A DNA stretch of 64,000 bases, from assembly GCF_018139145.2 (NCBI RefSeq), contig NC_059471.1:47747486-47811485 (forward strand), given 5' to 3'. A model generated the notes under the pieces. The model was given only the letters and a program-made list of their open reading frames with translations, searched no databases and was not told where the DNA came from. Positions 1 to 12,900 of this stretch are shown here, one piece after another (the first letter of the stretch is position 1; each line of letters begins with the position of its first letter). The translations under genes and the position numbers were made by a program. Source of the stretch: Gymnogyps californianus. Lineage: Eukaryota; Chordata; Aves; Accipitriformes; Cathartidae.

Positions 1-3000
1 TACACTGCACCAGTTGGTGCAGCTACACTAGTAATTCTTTGACGTATTTAACACAAGTCTACCATAAAGCAAAAGATAACTGGCTACAGTGGTGAAATTT
101 CTTCACACCGTGTTAGGCTGGCAATTCTTTTGTAGTTTATATAAAAATGTAGTATTATCTGCCATTTCTGCCCCCCCCGCCCCTCCAGTAATAAGTTTTA
201 GCTTTCCATTCACTGCATATCCCCTATCCTAGAGCATAAACACATGCTTAAAAGATTAATTTTTATGAAAAGCTTTGACAAACAGGATGTAGCTACCCAA
301 AGTTTTCTATAACTTCAACTGTAATCTATCAAAAACTAATTCAACTCCCAGAGCAGAAAAGGAGATGGATATATGCCTGTTGCAACACAAAAATGTTCTT
401 CTGTTTTATTCAGATTTAAACACCTGGAGTCATGTTTTATCATTGCCACCTAAATCCAAAGAGAGATACTTTGTTTCAGTTCACACAAATAAAATTTCTG
501 CTGACATGGTAGAGATGTATACAGGTTTCTGCAAGAAATGCAAATATTAGTATGAGAACTGAAACAGGAAAAATATCACAGAAGCGTTGAAATGGGAGCA
601 AATTACTTTCAGTTATTGTGTTTCACTTGTGTAGCCATAGTGCCCTCTAGCAGTCGAAAGAGAAAATACAGGGGTTTAGCTCAAGGAAAAAAAAAAATCC
701 ACAAAATCAGAACTGTCTTTTTTTAAGCAGAGAAAGGACAGTTTGCAAATGAGAGGAAGAACATTTCTTCATGCTAAAAACAAGGTATTTGAATGGAAAG
801 GACACTTCTCTCAGCTTTTATGCAGCAGAATCCTGCAAAGCTGGGAAGCTCTATAAAAGGAGAGTTCTTGTACCCTAAAAGCACTTCTGTAGATCTCACC
901 TACACTGTATATGCGTTAGCAACATGCACGTGATTTTGGCAGAAGGATATAGGTTTTTACATGCATAGATCAACATACATTTTTGTGAAGTCTTTGTTTT
1001 CTCTACAAGGAGGAAACATTTTGGCTTAAACATCTTTCTTGCACAAAATTCCGTGCAAGATGAAGAATAAATTACAACCTTTAAAACTGAAGAAACTTTT
1101 CTCATATCCCTAGAGAGCAAATTATTGTATAGAGAGAAGAGTTAGTGTGCCTTACAGCTGAGAAATTTTCTATCTAGCTGCGGATCATTAGGAAAACATT
1201 TTGGAGAAGTTAGTGTTTCTTTTTTCCTTTGCATTTAAAAGAACACTAAGCCTAAGAAGTAGAAGTCATTCTTTAGCAACTGGGAAATGGTCATCTGCAC
1301 TGTTCCGAGTTTCGAGGCCAGTAAATATCATCTCTCATTTCAAATAATCTCCATAGTTTGTCAGGAGGACAGTTTGCTTATTTCCCCGCCCCCCCCCTCC
1401 TTTTTAAAGAAAAGTATATGCTAGATGATATAAAAAGATGTGACTTTTTACAGAAAATATTTACCCATCAAATTACTACCCAAAAATCTTATGTGAAACC
1501 GCAACACAGAAAAGTAAAATAGCATAAAAGAGTAAAAAGATTACTTTAACCTCTCTGCATCCAAAAGTCAAAATAAAAAAATGTCTACTGCAGATGTTTC
1601 TCAGAAAAATGAATTTTGAAGAGTACATGCCTCAAAATTTTTTTTCCTCCCAGTTGCTAACAGGGAAATACTAAAACCCAGCTCATCAACTAGCAGAGAC
1701 AGATTTGCTGAAAGTGGTATTCCAGTCTTTGTCAGAGAAAGGTGAGAAACTGAATTAATCTGTTGTGCTAACAAAGCAGGAAGGATCTTGGAATTCAAAC
1801 TATAACATCAAAATTATTATAAAATACCACAGGGTCAGATGAGATGATTTTCAAAGACATCAACTGGTCTCAGGATTACAAGCTTACTGTAAGAAGAAAA
1901 AAAAAAAATTAATCTTCACTCAGAAAAAGAACAAAGTACCAACATTCAGATAAGCTTTAGCATTAACATATATAGAAGGATTTTACAAATAATAATGATC
2001 CATTAGGAAAAAAAGACAAATTTCTTGTGCAGGATGTTCTTGAAATCCCTCTGATTAGCATTCCAATTAGATCTAAAGAGAATTCAAATAAAAGACTGAA
2101 ATCACTGAAGTCTATTTTTGTTGCAAGTGTTTTTGATGTCTACAGATTTAAAACATGGTTTAGAATAAAACATGCAAACACATATTAAAGTAAAAAATGA
2201 AAATAATTATTTTATAAAACTACAGTATTTAGGCAACTGTGTGACAAGCACACTAATGTGTTTATAAAGGTCTACATGAGTCTACAAAAACTAAGAGTTC
2301 ATTTTCACCAAGGATCAGTTTACAGCTATATTAGCTCAACTGAAAAAAAAATTTTTTTTTTAAAAATCTTGATCAAGAATTTCTACTTTGCCTGACTTAA
2401 CAGATTAATTTGAAAGTAATCAAGTGCTATAACATCAGTACAGTAAGAAACAGCTCCACTCAGAATAGGATGACAAAGAACAATCAAAACTGTTCACATT
2501 TTTCACACTTATTTTTCCCGCAAACCCCTCAAATTTCTGCTATTTGTTCCAGTTGTTCTAGTCTTGTTAATGGTAACTTAATTTGCTAATTGTAATAAAA
2601 GGTTAAGTGATGCAGGATTAAATCTGACTATATCTTCCTTAGTTGCAACATTAAAACAATGTTGAATTACAGTAAATGAGGTGCTTCATTGAAGGTCTAT
2701 GCCCCTTTATGTTACTTTATGTGTTGGTACAACAGTAGTGTATGACTGGTGGAAGAAACAAAAAAGTCTCCTGCCCCTCCCCATCTATTTTTGGTGAGAC
2801 CTACTAGTTCAGGGATTAGTTAAAAAAAAAAAAAATACAGAGAACGTCCCAAATCACTTCCTTGAATCAAAACCAAATTCTTGTGTACCTTTTTGTGCTC
2901 TTTTATGCTCATAAGACAACTGACAATTACAAATTGTCCATTTCATCTAAAACACCCTCAAATAAACGTACAGTTATTAAAAGTTATCCAAGCACTGACA

Positions 3001-4131
3001 AGAATAGTAAGCTTAGTCAGTGTGGGGACCTCTTCAGAGTAGATGGTCAACAACAAAATCAGATGTTTTAGATTAGGTTACAATCATGCTATGCTGTTCT
3101 CAGATACCCAAGTTACCCGGATAATAATTTTTGACTCCTTTTCTAGTTAAATAATAGAGACTGTTTTCAGACTGTGGTTTAGAACAGAAACCTATTTTAA
3201 GTGCCTGAAGTTATAAAAATACTTTTCAATGGGTGCTTTTTCTATTTAAGAAATAGACCTGCTTCGACTTGGTTGTAAAATAAGTCCTGTATCTTTCTGT
3301 TTCACTAATAAATAACCTGTATTTCTTCTATGGGTTTTCTGATTTGAAATAAGTGATTTTTAAGAGAAGAAAAAATACAAATAGCACTGGCCATAAGCAA
3401 TGCTTCAAAGAGGTATTCTTGTTACTTTACTGTTTTGTAGACAAACTGTAATAGTCTGAATTATTGACTCCCATTACTTAAAATTTTTTGTAGTTCAGCC
3501 AAATGTGGTTTACTACAATATTGTCATTGAACTACATGTCAGACCACATCTTATTCAAGCCCTTTAGCATCTAGTTGGAAAAGAAAATACCTTCTTAAAT
3601 GTTTACCTTTTTTTCCACAGAAATTTTGAAAAGCTGTCTGAGGAAAACCAAGGTAACCCCGCTCTTGGTGTTTCAGACTAGGAAAATCCATTTGCAGAAC
3701 TGTTAAAAAACCCAATGATTTAGCTAATCACAGTGGAGGCATACTTGGGAATGCATTCAGAAGGATGAACTAAGTAAAGAAGGGAATGAAAGTCAGCAGG
3801 ATGCTTGGTTTGTTGATTCAAACAAGGAAGGATGCTGCTCCAGGTGACAACAGACTTCACTGAAGGCTATGCTAATAAGGATCTGACTGAACTGAAATGA
3901 CAAGAGTTGGCTAAGGCAGTAGCAAAAAAAGGGAGGGGAGAGCAGAGCTAGACAAGGAATAAAAGGATAGAGCAAGCCAAAAAGAAATTATATCAAGAAA
4001 GTCATTTGGTATTAACAGAAATATGTACAGAATCCATTTAGATTGCAACTGGGACACTGTTCTCTTACACTGCATGGCTTACTCCGAAGGGCATACAATC
4101 ACAGATGAGTTTCAACTGAAACAAATGTTTG

Positions 4132-4193
4132 GGTCAACAGTTAAAGGCTTCAGAGAGGCAAAGTTAAAAAAAAAGATAGATAAACAGGGAGTT
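4132..4193 (+). repeat. Exact 62-bp direct repeat, copy 1
   Basis: This is identical, base for base, to 7513-7574 in the same orientation. It is a mixed-composition unit, with one A9 run inside, and not simple sequence. The flanks diverge immediately on both sides. This copy lies downstream of RBM26. Confidence 0.92.
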
Positions 4194-5330
4194 TGTTTCT
4201 TAAAGCAAGAGTAAACCAAACCACTCTGATCCAGGTGGTTTTCAATCATTCAGAGCATCACAAGGTAACAGCAGGGGAAAAAATACACACCAGTAAGAAT
4301 TCCCCCCAACACCTTTCGTTGATGGAAGTTTGGCGGAGGAAGGTGGTAAAAAGAATTTTGAAAGGTTTCATCCCCTTACAGGTAGACCAGGGTGCAAACA
4401 GTTATTAAGAAATGAATCTTGCATGGATGCATTACCAGGCTGAATTCAAAACAAGCAGGCAAACTTGGAACACTAATTTTAAAATTATGCGATACAGCAA
4501 TTTCACATGATTCATAAGAAGCACCCATGTAAAGAACACACTAATAGTTGTCATTAGCTTGTGTTGACTGACTGCAGTGAAAAGGCAGGTTTGAGCACCA
4601 GACAAAGCATGACACACAACTACCTTAAGGCAGCATGCAGAGTCCTTTCCTGTGCTGTACCTGTTCTGTAAGACAACACACAAAAAACTTCCACCTCCCA
4701 GACTGTCAATCTGGCACCCTTCAGATGTACTAAATTATTGAAAAAGTAGGAAAGCTTGTATTTAATTCAGTGAACTAGAACAGCTCATTCAGAGCACTGG
4801 ATAAAAAGGTTCTTAAAATATTTTATTTTGCCTGAAATTCAGTGTAAAAGGAAATCAATTTCCCAAATACAATTCCTTATGGCAAGATTTAGAACTTACT
4901 ACAACAAGCATGGCAGTCAGCTGTGAAATTTCAATGTGAAACTAAGACTATACAAAAATTTTAAGTGCATATTTTTGCAACAAGATATGCATATACACAC
5001 ACACAGGAATGTAGGGGGGGGGGAAAAAAACCACAACAAAAAATTCCAAAACAGGATCCAGGTCTCAAAACCCCCCGAAATAACTGAAAAGCACAGAACA
5101 AAATTTCTACAGCTGGAGCTCTTCTCTCTAGGATACTACTACTTTCCTCCATTCCTATTTTGGAATTAAAAAAAAGGGGCAGAGACATGACTTACAGCAG
5201 ATCACCCCCACCTCCCCCCCAAAAAAGACAAAAACACAGACTAAAGAAAATACACTGTTAACTGAAGTACTATCCCCTGCATCTATTTGATAAATGAGAG
5301 AGTGGTTTTATGCTGCACTCATGAGTTGAT

Positions 5331-5359
5331 GGGGGGGGGGGGGGGGGGGGGGGGGGGGG
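5331..5359. repeat. 29-base G homopolymer
   Basis: An uninterrupted run of 29 G on the plus strand (C on the RBM26 sense strand) in the downstream flank or distal 3' UTR. It has strong G-quadruplex potential. Homopolymers of this length are often miscounted in assemblies, so the exact number is uncertain. Confidence 0.85.
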
Positions 5360-6098
5360 AAGACGGACAGACGACACGACCCAAACAAAATAAAACCTGC
5401 AACTCTAATACTTAATAAAAGGATTTTCTTTTGAAAACAAGACCAGCAGAATGCCACTAAATGGAAATAAAAACAAGTGTCTCTGGTGAGAGAGGTCCTT
5501 TATGGCAAAGGACCAAGCACTTCCCCTTCCCAAGAAGAGGAGAAACTTCAGACCTCACATAACAGAACGCCCTGTTAGAAAGAGCCAGTGAAGTATTTCT
5601 GTGGAGTATACTAACATTTCATGTATGTACATTTTTAAATGGTGAATATACACTACAGTGTGAACTTAGTATCTGCTAAGTGTTACTTTTCAAATGGAAA
5701 AATGTAATCATAGAAACACAGGAATAAAAAAAGATGCATTAGTGTGCGTAGTCGAATTTTTTAGAATACCTACCAAATATTCCACTTCTCCTAATGTATT
5801 TTTCTAAATTGCATTTCAGTACTGCATGTATTTTTGTGGGATCAAATTTTCTTCTACAGTTGCACAGTGCAGGGATACAGAATAAATTCCTTGTTGTTGG
5901 AATATTATTCTATTGACGGTTTGACTTAAATCAGTTTAAAATTCAGAAGACATCCAAAAGGTTTTATGCAACAGAGTACACCTGTGTGCTAATGTAAATG
6001 AAACATCATTGAGATTTTTTTTATATTTAATACTATTTTAGTGTAAGTGATAGTGATTAGAGCTCCTTTTGTGAATATGGGGGTGGGGGTTGCCATTT

Positions 6099-6233
6099 GG
6101 AATGGTCTTTTTTCTTTTTTTTTTTCTTTTTTTTTTTCTTTTTTTTTTTTCATTATGAAGGACCATTGCCTTAGCTTTTTTGGTTATTGCTTTTTTTTCT
6201 TTTTTTCTTTTTTTTTTTTTTGAAGACCATTCC
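6099..6233. repeat. A-rich (minus strand) low-complexity tract flanked by inverted arms
   Basis: On the plus strand, T runs of 8-14 interrupted by single C, with a 35-base unique spacer (about 6150-6190). The tract is bounded by 6098-6109 and its reverse complement at 6223-6234 (12 bases, GGAATGGTCTT-type arms). On the RBM26 sense strand this is a purine-rich tract within or just past the 3' UTR. Confidence 0.8.
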
Positions 6234-6238
6234 ATTTC

Positions 6239-6822
6239 TTTATTTTTTAACATCTTAAAGTCATAAGGACTTATATGCAAAGCAGTCATACACTTTATCA
6301 TTAAAACCCATAGGTAAAATACGTACACAAATCCAACAAAAGGCTAGTACATAGTAAAGCCTAAGCATACTACTATGCAATATTATGAATACATAACTTT
6401 AGAGACTTCGTTTAGTACTGTTATCTATTCATTTCTGAAAACATTCACAAAGATTTTAAATGCAAATTTTCATTCCGTATCTGGAATAGAACAAAAATTA
6501 TCTATGTTATAACAACTTTTGGTCATTTGTGTTTGACCAATTCGGTAAATTACAAAGAACCCAAAGAATTCTGTAACTTTCTGTAGAACTATGTAATAAA
6601 AACATTGCATATGTTCCTAGTATGATGTCTTTAGCAATCATTTACTGAAATGTAACTCAAACATCAATCTCTCAAAACGTATATAACCGACCAGCTGCTT
6701 TTTAGCCTATATCTGAATCCAACTTCATCACAAAACCCCTTTTAATACAAAGATGCAGAAGTACATTAGGTAATACTAATGCAACACAGGTGCAGTTCTA
6801 GCATTGTCATTGATCAGTTGAA
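6239..6822 (-). other. RBM26: RBM26 3' UTR, proximal part, with candidate poly(A) signal
   Basis: This is the sequence after the RBM26 stop. The first AATAAA on the minus strand lies at 6244-6239, about 580 nt past the stop, and is followed within about 20 nt by a genomic A-rich tract. That makes it a possible cleavage signal, but also a place where oligo-dT priming would mislead. A further ATTAAA lies near 6030. The true 3' end cannot be fixed from sequence and may lie well below 6239. Confidence 0.5.
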
Positions 6823-6912
6823 TCATCTTCTCCATGAACGAGATTCGTTATCCTCCTCCTCTTCATCATCATCTTGAAGCAGCGAGTCATCCACCAAGGA
6901 TTCTTCCTGAAA
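6823..6912 (-). CDS. RBM26: RBM26 exon 22 (terminal coding exon, acidic tail)
   Basis: 90 nt: 29 codons (F982 to R1010) and the stop TGA at 6823-6825. The tail starts [20 protein letters not shown] and ends ESRSWRR. Two AG acceptors lie 6 nt apart (exon starting at 6912 or 6906), so the dipeptide FQ may be included or omitted without frame change. The longer form matches the orthologue sequence I remember. Confidence 0.94.
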   Translation of the reverse strand, partial: FQEESLVDDSLLQDDDEEEEDNESRSWRR

Positions 6913-9900
6913 CTTCAAGAGAAAAACGTGATACTGTTACATCAGAAAATGTTAGATCAAAAGGCAAAATACAAATCTCTGATACTTGTGATTTAATAAA
7001 GAACAAATTTATTTTTAATAGGTAAACAGTAATGCTTTCGAAAAAGTATACTGTGTATATATATATATGTATTATATACATATATTAATAAATGGCAAAT
7101 GAAACTTTTTTTTTCTTTTCAATGGACTTCAAAATGACCAGGACATCTGCACCTCATACTTAAATAGCTCTTCTGATTCTTCAGCATATCATTCATGCCC
7201 AAGCTGCAATGCTCCCATGAAACTCAAGATGCTATACTGAAAACTAATGTTAGTGTTTGCACGTTCACAGTAACTATGCTTGTTTTCATCCAAGAGCTTA
7301 ATCTACCTGTGCCACACCATCAAAAAGGGTGAATCTGAGACATTCTGATTTTGACAGCTTAATCAAGCTTAAAACCGATATAAAGGTTTAAAAGACCGGG
7401 GCAGGGAGACAAGTATTAACAGAAATTTAGACAAAATATATTAATGTATTTTCAATTCCTTTCAGTAACAATATAGTAACTTGACAGACTTCACAAAACC
7501 CTGAACATTTCAGGTCAACAGTTAAAGGCTTCAGAGAGGCAAAGTTAAAAAAAAAGATAGATAAACAGGGAGTTGTTTTAATTTTTATCTACATATAGAC
7601 ACAGGGGTGTATATATAAACTATCCTCTGTCTCAGAACTTTTTTGACGATTGCACCTATCACAGCAATTTCTGCACTAGCTAAAGAAAGGACTAAAATAC
7701 AAGGATGTCTTTCTCTAACAAAATCTCCCAGCTGTTAGTTAACAGTTATGGTCCTTCTTGCTTATTCTTCTTGTCCCAGTAATTGCAGCTTTTTGCTACA
7801 GAATTTCCAAATTCAACAGCAGGCGTGAAGGTTGATTTGTGAAGTCAGGGAGCCTTCTGGAGAGATGTGAGGCTCTAGGCTGAAGAAAGCCTAGAACTAA
7901 GCCTTCTCTCTTTCCAGCAGGCTCTTCCACAAGAGGGAGAAACTATTATCTTCATTACTTTTGCCTACGGAAAGGGCATTTTAAAAAGCAGCTCTGTTGA
8001 CACCTGACCTGTCTGTCAATGTATGCTTGGGTACTCTAAGCCAGACTAAAACACAGAAGCTTTCTGATGACTTAGCCTCTTCCCCTGGTGTCTAGATGTC
8101 CAGCAGGCTAAAATACGACAGTGCTGTCAAAAAGGAGGAGTCCTGGGCAGCGCACAATGCAGAACTCTAAGGTGCACAAGGCTGAGTGGTGGTAGGGATG
8201 ATCAAAAAGCCTTGAACAACTTCCATACAGGGGAACAACTATAGGGACTTGGATTCTCTGGCCTGGAGAGAAAGTAACTGAGGGGAAGTATGACAGGAGT
8301 CCATATATATTAAGTGTCTCAGAGAAAGTGAAGAGAGACTGCTGGTCATATTTTTGATGCAAGAGCAGGAGAACATCAAAATTAAACATGCAGGTGGCAG
8401 GTCCAATATAAAGATACTTATTCTGGGTAGACATAGTTGAACAGTAGCACTCCCTGTTGCAGGACATTATAGATGCTATTCAGATTCCAAAGAAACCAGA
8501 CAAATTCATAAAATAAACACCTATGGCTTTCAACTACAAAGACACCACATCTCTGACTGAACACACCCCTGAACTGCAAACCATTGATGATTAAAAGCTT
8601 ATCTCTACTTATATGTTTTATACTCTTCCTAGGCATCTGCTGTTGACTCAGTAGTCAACTCTTTTGTTAGGCACCCAGGTGTAGAATGTAAGGCATCTAG
8701 GAAGATTAGGTGCTTTCATAATCAAGTAGCTACTCACCAGGGATTTTCTAAAGCACCCAAGTCCAAAAGACCTACCTCATATTTTCATAAATGGACAAGG
8801 AGCCCTGTTTCATTATTAAGAATGTCACTCTTCTGAATGATCTAGCTCCCTTTTTTCTTTTTTCCTTCAAACATCAAAGTACTTAGTTTCACTCAAGTCT
8901 TAAGCCTGCTATCCCCCTTTAGCATAGTATTCCTTAGCTGAACTAAAATGGTAGTTTAGACATGGAAAAATGAAAGAAACCTTTTTCATGTGTTTACAAT
9001 AGCTGCTATAAAATGAAGCTAAATAAGTAGCATGATGAATTGTAGGCATGCAGAAACTCAAGACATTTTATATATATAAAGAATGTATGACTGAAATTCA
9101 GGCCACTAAGAACCTACCACACCCCCAATCTAATCCTGCATAAAGTACCAAATTTTAAACAATAAAACTATGTAAAATTTCTTTTACGCAAGTGGTTGAA
9201 CTTCAGCGTGTGGACATGAAGTTCTTGAACTCATCCATCCGGGACCTGGGGATCATAACATTATACCTCAAATACTAATTTAACCAAATGCTAGAGGCAA
9301 TACAAAGCTCACAGAAGGAAAGAATGGCATTTAAATGTAAAATTTCCCAAGGATTATTGAATAGAAATTCCTCATGTAAAGAAATTTGGTGAAGATTAGG
9401 AGGACTAATTCAGTTGTAGAAAATTCAAATAAAATCCAATCTCATTAGAGAAAGAAGATAGGAGAGCTACATATATTTGGCTTGTTTTGAAAATGGGAAA
9501 GGGCCAGAGGTAAGTACATCAATCATGTTAAATAAAATCTGTAAACACTGGGCCAGGTAAGAATCCAGCAACACTACTAACAAAAATATAGGTAAACTAG
9601 TATTTTTATATTACACATTTGCTATTGCAAAGATTTCAACAAGCATACAAAGCAATGAACAGCTAGGGTTTTTGATCCAAGATCAACTCCTATACATTTT
9701 CCACAAGAATAATTAGCTGACGAATGACTGCAGAAACAGTCCAGAGATAAATAAAAACAATTAAATTAAAGAACAAAATCAGATCTCAAGAAAAGTGTTA
9801 GAAAAATAAATGGTCAGAAAAAACACCCCTACAATAAAGGTAAACATCCCAATAATGAAATTATTTCTTAAAAAAACATTACTTCCCCTTTTTACTTAAA

Positions 9901-12900
9901 TTTTGAAAATCTGGAAAGTTTTAGATGAGTCCATCAATTTATGAACTACAGAAAACAGCCTCATGCAGTCTTTTCCCTGTGTTTTCTTTCCCTACCTGAT
10001 GATTCTGTTAAGGAGAACAACCATCACCTAAAATAGGTGTATCCCACTACCACAAACACTTCTCAGCTGACAAATTGTCGTCACGCATCTAGGCCTGAGG
10101 TCTTTTCACGAGTTTGTCCTTTCCCTTTGCCAGGGCAGCCAGCGCATGTCGCTTGTTACTATCTTCATTCCCTTTCCCCCACTACCTATACCCCAGAGGT
10201 TCCCTCCTATAGTCAGTGTCTTCAGGTGGGGTTAACAGATGAATCTCTCTGTAGTTCACCTGCCAATGAATCCGTACTTTCCTTCCTTTCCTGCGCTGAA
10301 GTGTTTGCATATTCCTGCATGCCCTTCCTTCACCATGCAAAATGGAGAAGTCTCAGTGAAGTAGTTACTCAATGAGACCTCTCAATAAGGTAGACTCCTT
10401 GCAGCAACAAATATTGCTGTTGATCTTCACAGGCAATATATCCCTGAAGGAGAAGTGACAAAATATCTAAGATGCTCTGAAGATTCCCCAATGTAGCCTC
10501 TTGTTCACTCACAGCTCATTACTATCTGACAATGCTCGAGGTTTGCGTATACAAGGAAAGTAATATTTAGTAAGTCAGAATGCACAAATGCCTAATATGA
10601 ATACACAGTAGTGGAGGTAGTCTACCTGTCTTCGGCTGACATGCTAAAAAGAAATCAGCATTTTTGGAGACAGAAAGCAAACAGACAAACTAGCTTTCTT
10701 CAGAAAAAAAAACCAGAAAGTGAATACTACAAAATGTAAAAAAACTAACCAAATTTGGTTACATCAAAACAATCTTGTGAAACTGCTTCTATGGTAGGTC
10801 TGCCAAAATATCATAGGAAAAAGATACAGACAAAATACTATCACCGAGTAAGTCAAGGTGTACTTCAGCTATTCTATGGCAATTATGTAGACACAGTTAA
10901 CTGACAGTAAATGAATTAGAAAAAAGACTGCTTGACTTCTTCCGCAACTGGCATTTATTTTTCAGAATTCACCAACATCAGTCTTTTGAGTGTAATGAGT
11001 TAAATGCATCAAGAAATGTCACCCCACTATTCCTACATTAACCAATTAAGGTTATTTGGACAAGGCTTTAATATCTTTCATGCACCATGATGAAGACTAC
11101 CACTCAGCAGGGGTACTTCAGATGTCTGAATGAAGTCAGTAAATGCTCTAAATTATTCCTTCACCTGTATCCTCCAAGCCATATCTCTCTATAAAGGAAA
11201 ATTATATTCTGAAATTTGATCCTCTAAGAAATTAGTGCCTAAAGTAGATGGTACACGTTTTGGACAAAATCCTCAATCTCTCTCATGCAAGTTCGAACCC
11301 ATCCCTTCCATTTTCTAGATATATCCTCTAGAGTTTTTTGTTGTGTAAGAAGTGAAACATTTCTGTAAGGAAAAGTAAAGTATCTGGACTTTCAACAGCC
11401 TAGAAAACAAGAAATGTATTTATAGATAAATCCACTTTCTGATATCAAAACATGAGTTAGATTAAAAAACAGAAGTATGAATCAACAGATCATTTTCTTT
11501 TGAAAAAGCTACATTATTTCATCTTAAAAAAGAAAGAAAAAAAAAAAGAAAAAGCCAGCTTACTTCTTCTTCATCAGGTTCAGCTTCTTCTGTTTCAACA
11601 GCTGACATACTAGCAACAGGCTTGTTCCATGCCAACTTTAACTCCTGTCCTTTAAAACGAGATCCATGAATTGCAGCCTAAAACAAGTTTAAACATTTTA
11701 GTTATACATTTCTTTGTCAGGGGAAAAATTAACTTCAGTAATACTTAAATGCCAGACATAAACCAACAGCCTGCTTTTTCAAAAGAAAATCCAAGTTGTA
11801 GTATGTTCATAGTGAATTACTGTTAATAGGTTAAAACAAAATAACTTCATTCACCGCACATGGAATTCACACCCTTTCAGGAAAATGATCAAAATATATT
11901 CAGAAGAAAATAAGCTTGGAAAACCATAAATCATTTGGTGATGTGGGTAACAGACTGAACCAACGCCTTCCTGGTTTTTAATATTATCTTGACAGTTCTT
12001 CACCTTTCAAAGACGGACACAAAACTGTTAATGCATAACTTACTGGAAGAAGTAAGACATCCCACAAATACAAATGATTTAATATATTAAAAGAAAAACC
12101 CCAAACAAGTAAAACAAGCCCCTTTGTGATTACAACTTAATCTACTGGAAAACGTTCCACTTCCTGTAAAGCCGTTGTAATTGAAATGTAAAAATTTTTA
12201 ACTTATGGGATATTCATGCCTTTCTAAGTAGCAGCTGCATTAAGTGGCTGCTTTGGAAATAGTATGTTCAAATTAAAGTAACATGAATGAGCATAAATCA
12301 GCGTTAGCAACATTCCGAAATAACCGTCACGGTCACAAAAGATTTATAGTACAATCTGAAAGCACAGCATAATGTGAAATGTAGAAACAATTACATGTTC
12401 AATGACATCTGAACATGAATTGTGTGATATTAAAGTCCCCAGGTATAAATTTTAAATCTGTACATATAAATTTATGATAAATTTAAAGATTCTATGCTTA
12501 TTAAAATGCAGCTCAGGAGCTTTTTGTCCATGGTCTCATCACAATGTCACACAAGTAGAATTTTTAAAAGTACTTATACGTGACATTTAGGTCCAGAAAC
12601 AACTTGTAATCTTTGGAAGAAATTACTACTACATAAAAATGCAACATTTTACAATAGGGAATCCTCCTCTTCCTTCCAGGCTAGAACATACATGGTCATA
12701 AAGCCTAGGCCTATTTTCATTTAAGAAGGTAAAATATTAGCTGCATTTACTTCACAATTGGCCTCAACAGAGGTTTTTAATGATTACCTTCTACAACTTC
12801 TCCAATTGCCAGTCTTAAAGTCTGCTTTAGTAGTAAACACAGAAATTCCAGTGGAAATATATTTAATACATAAGAATATCTTAAGGAAAATACAGATTTT

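Larger units (their letters stand above)
1..6238. other. Distal 3' UTR or downstream flank of RBM26, no gene seen
   Basis: AT-rich sequence with no coding exon that I can recognise on either strand. It holds C/G homopolymers (about 171-186, 1384-1400, 5013-5022, 5331-5359), an A9T10 palindrome near 2343-2361, and one copy of an exact 62-bp repeat (4132-4193). Minus-strand AATAAA hexamers occur at about 4822-4827 and 399-404 and could be distal poly(A) signals. Confidence 0.6.

Noticed and set aside
8108..8467. 119-aa minus-strand ORF in the last intron
   Set aside because: No family similarity recognised and no suitable splice borders joining it to the RBM26 frame. Probably chance, in a slightly GC-richer stretch.
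10037..10375. 112-aa plus-strand ORF
   Set aside because: Opposite strand to the gene, no recognisable domain. The local composition shift may reflect an old repeat that I cannot name.
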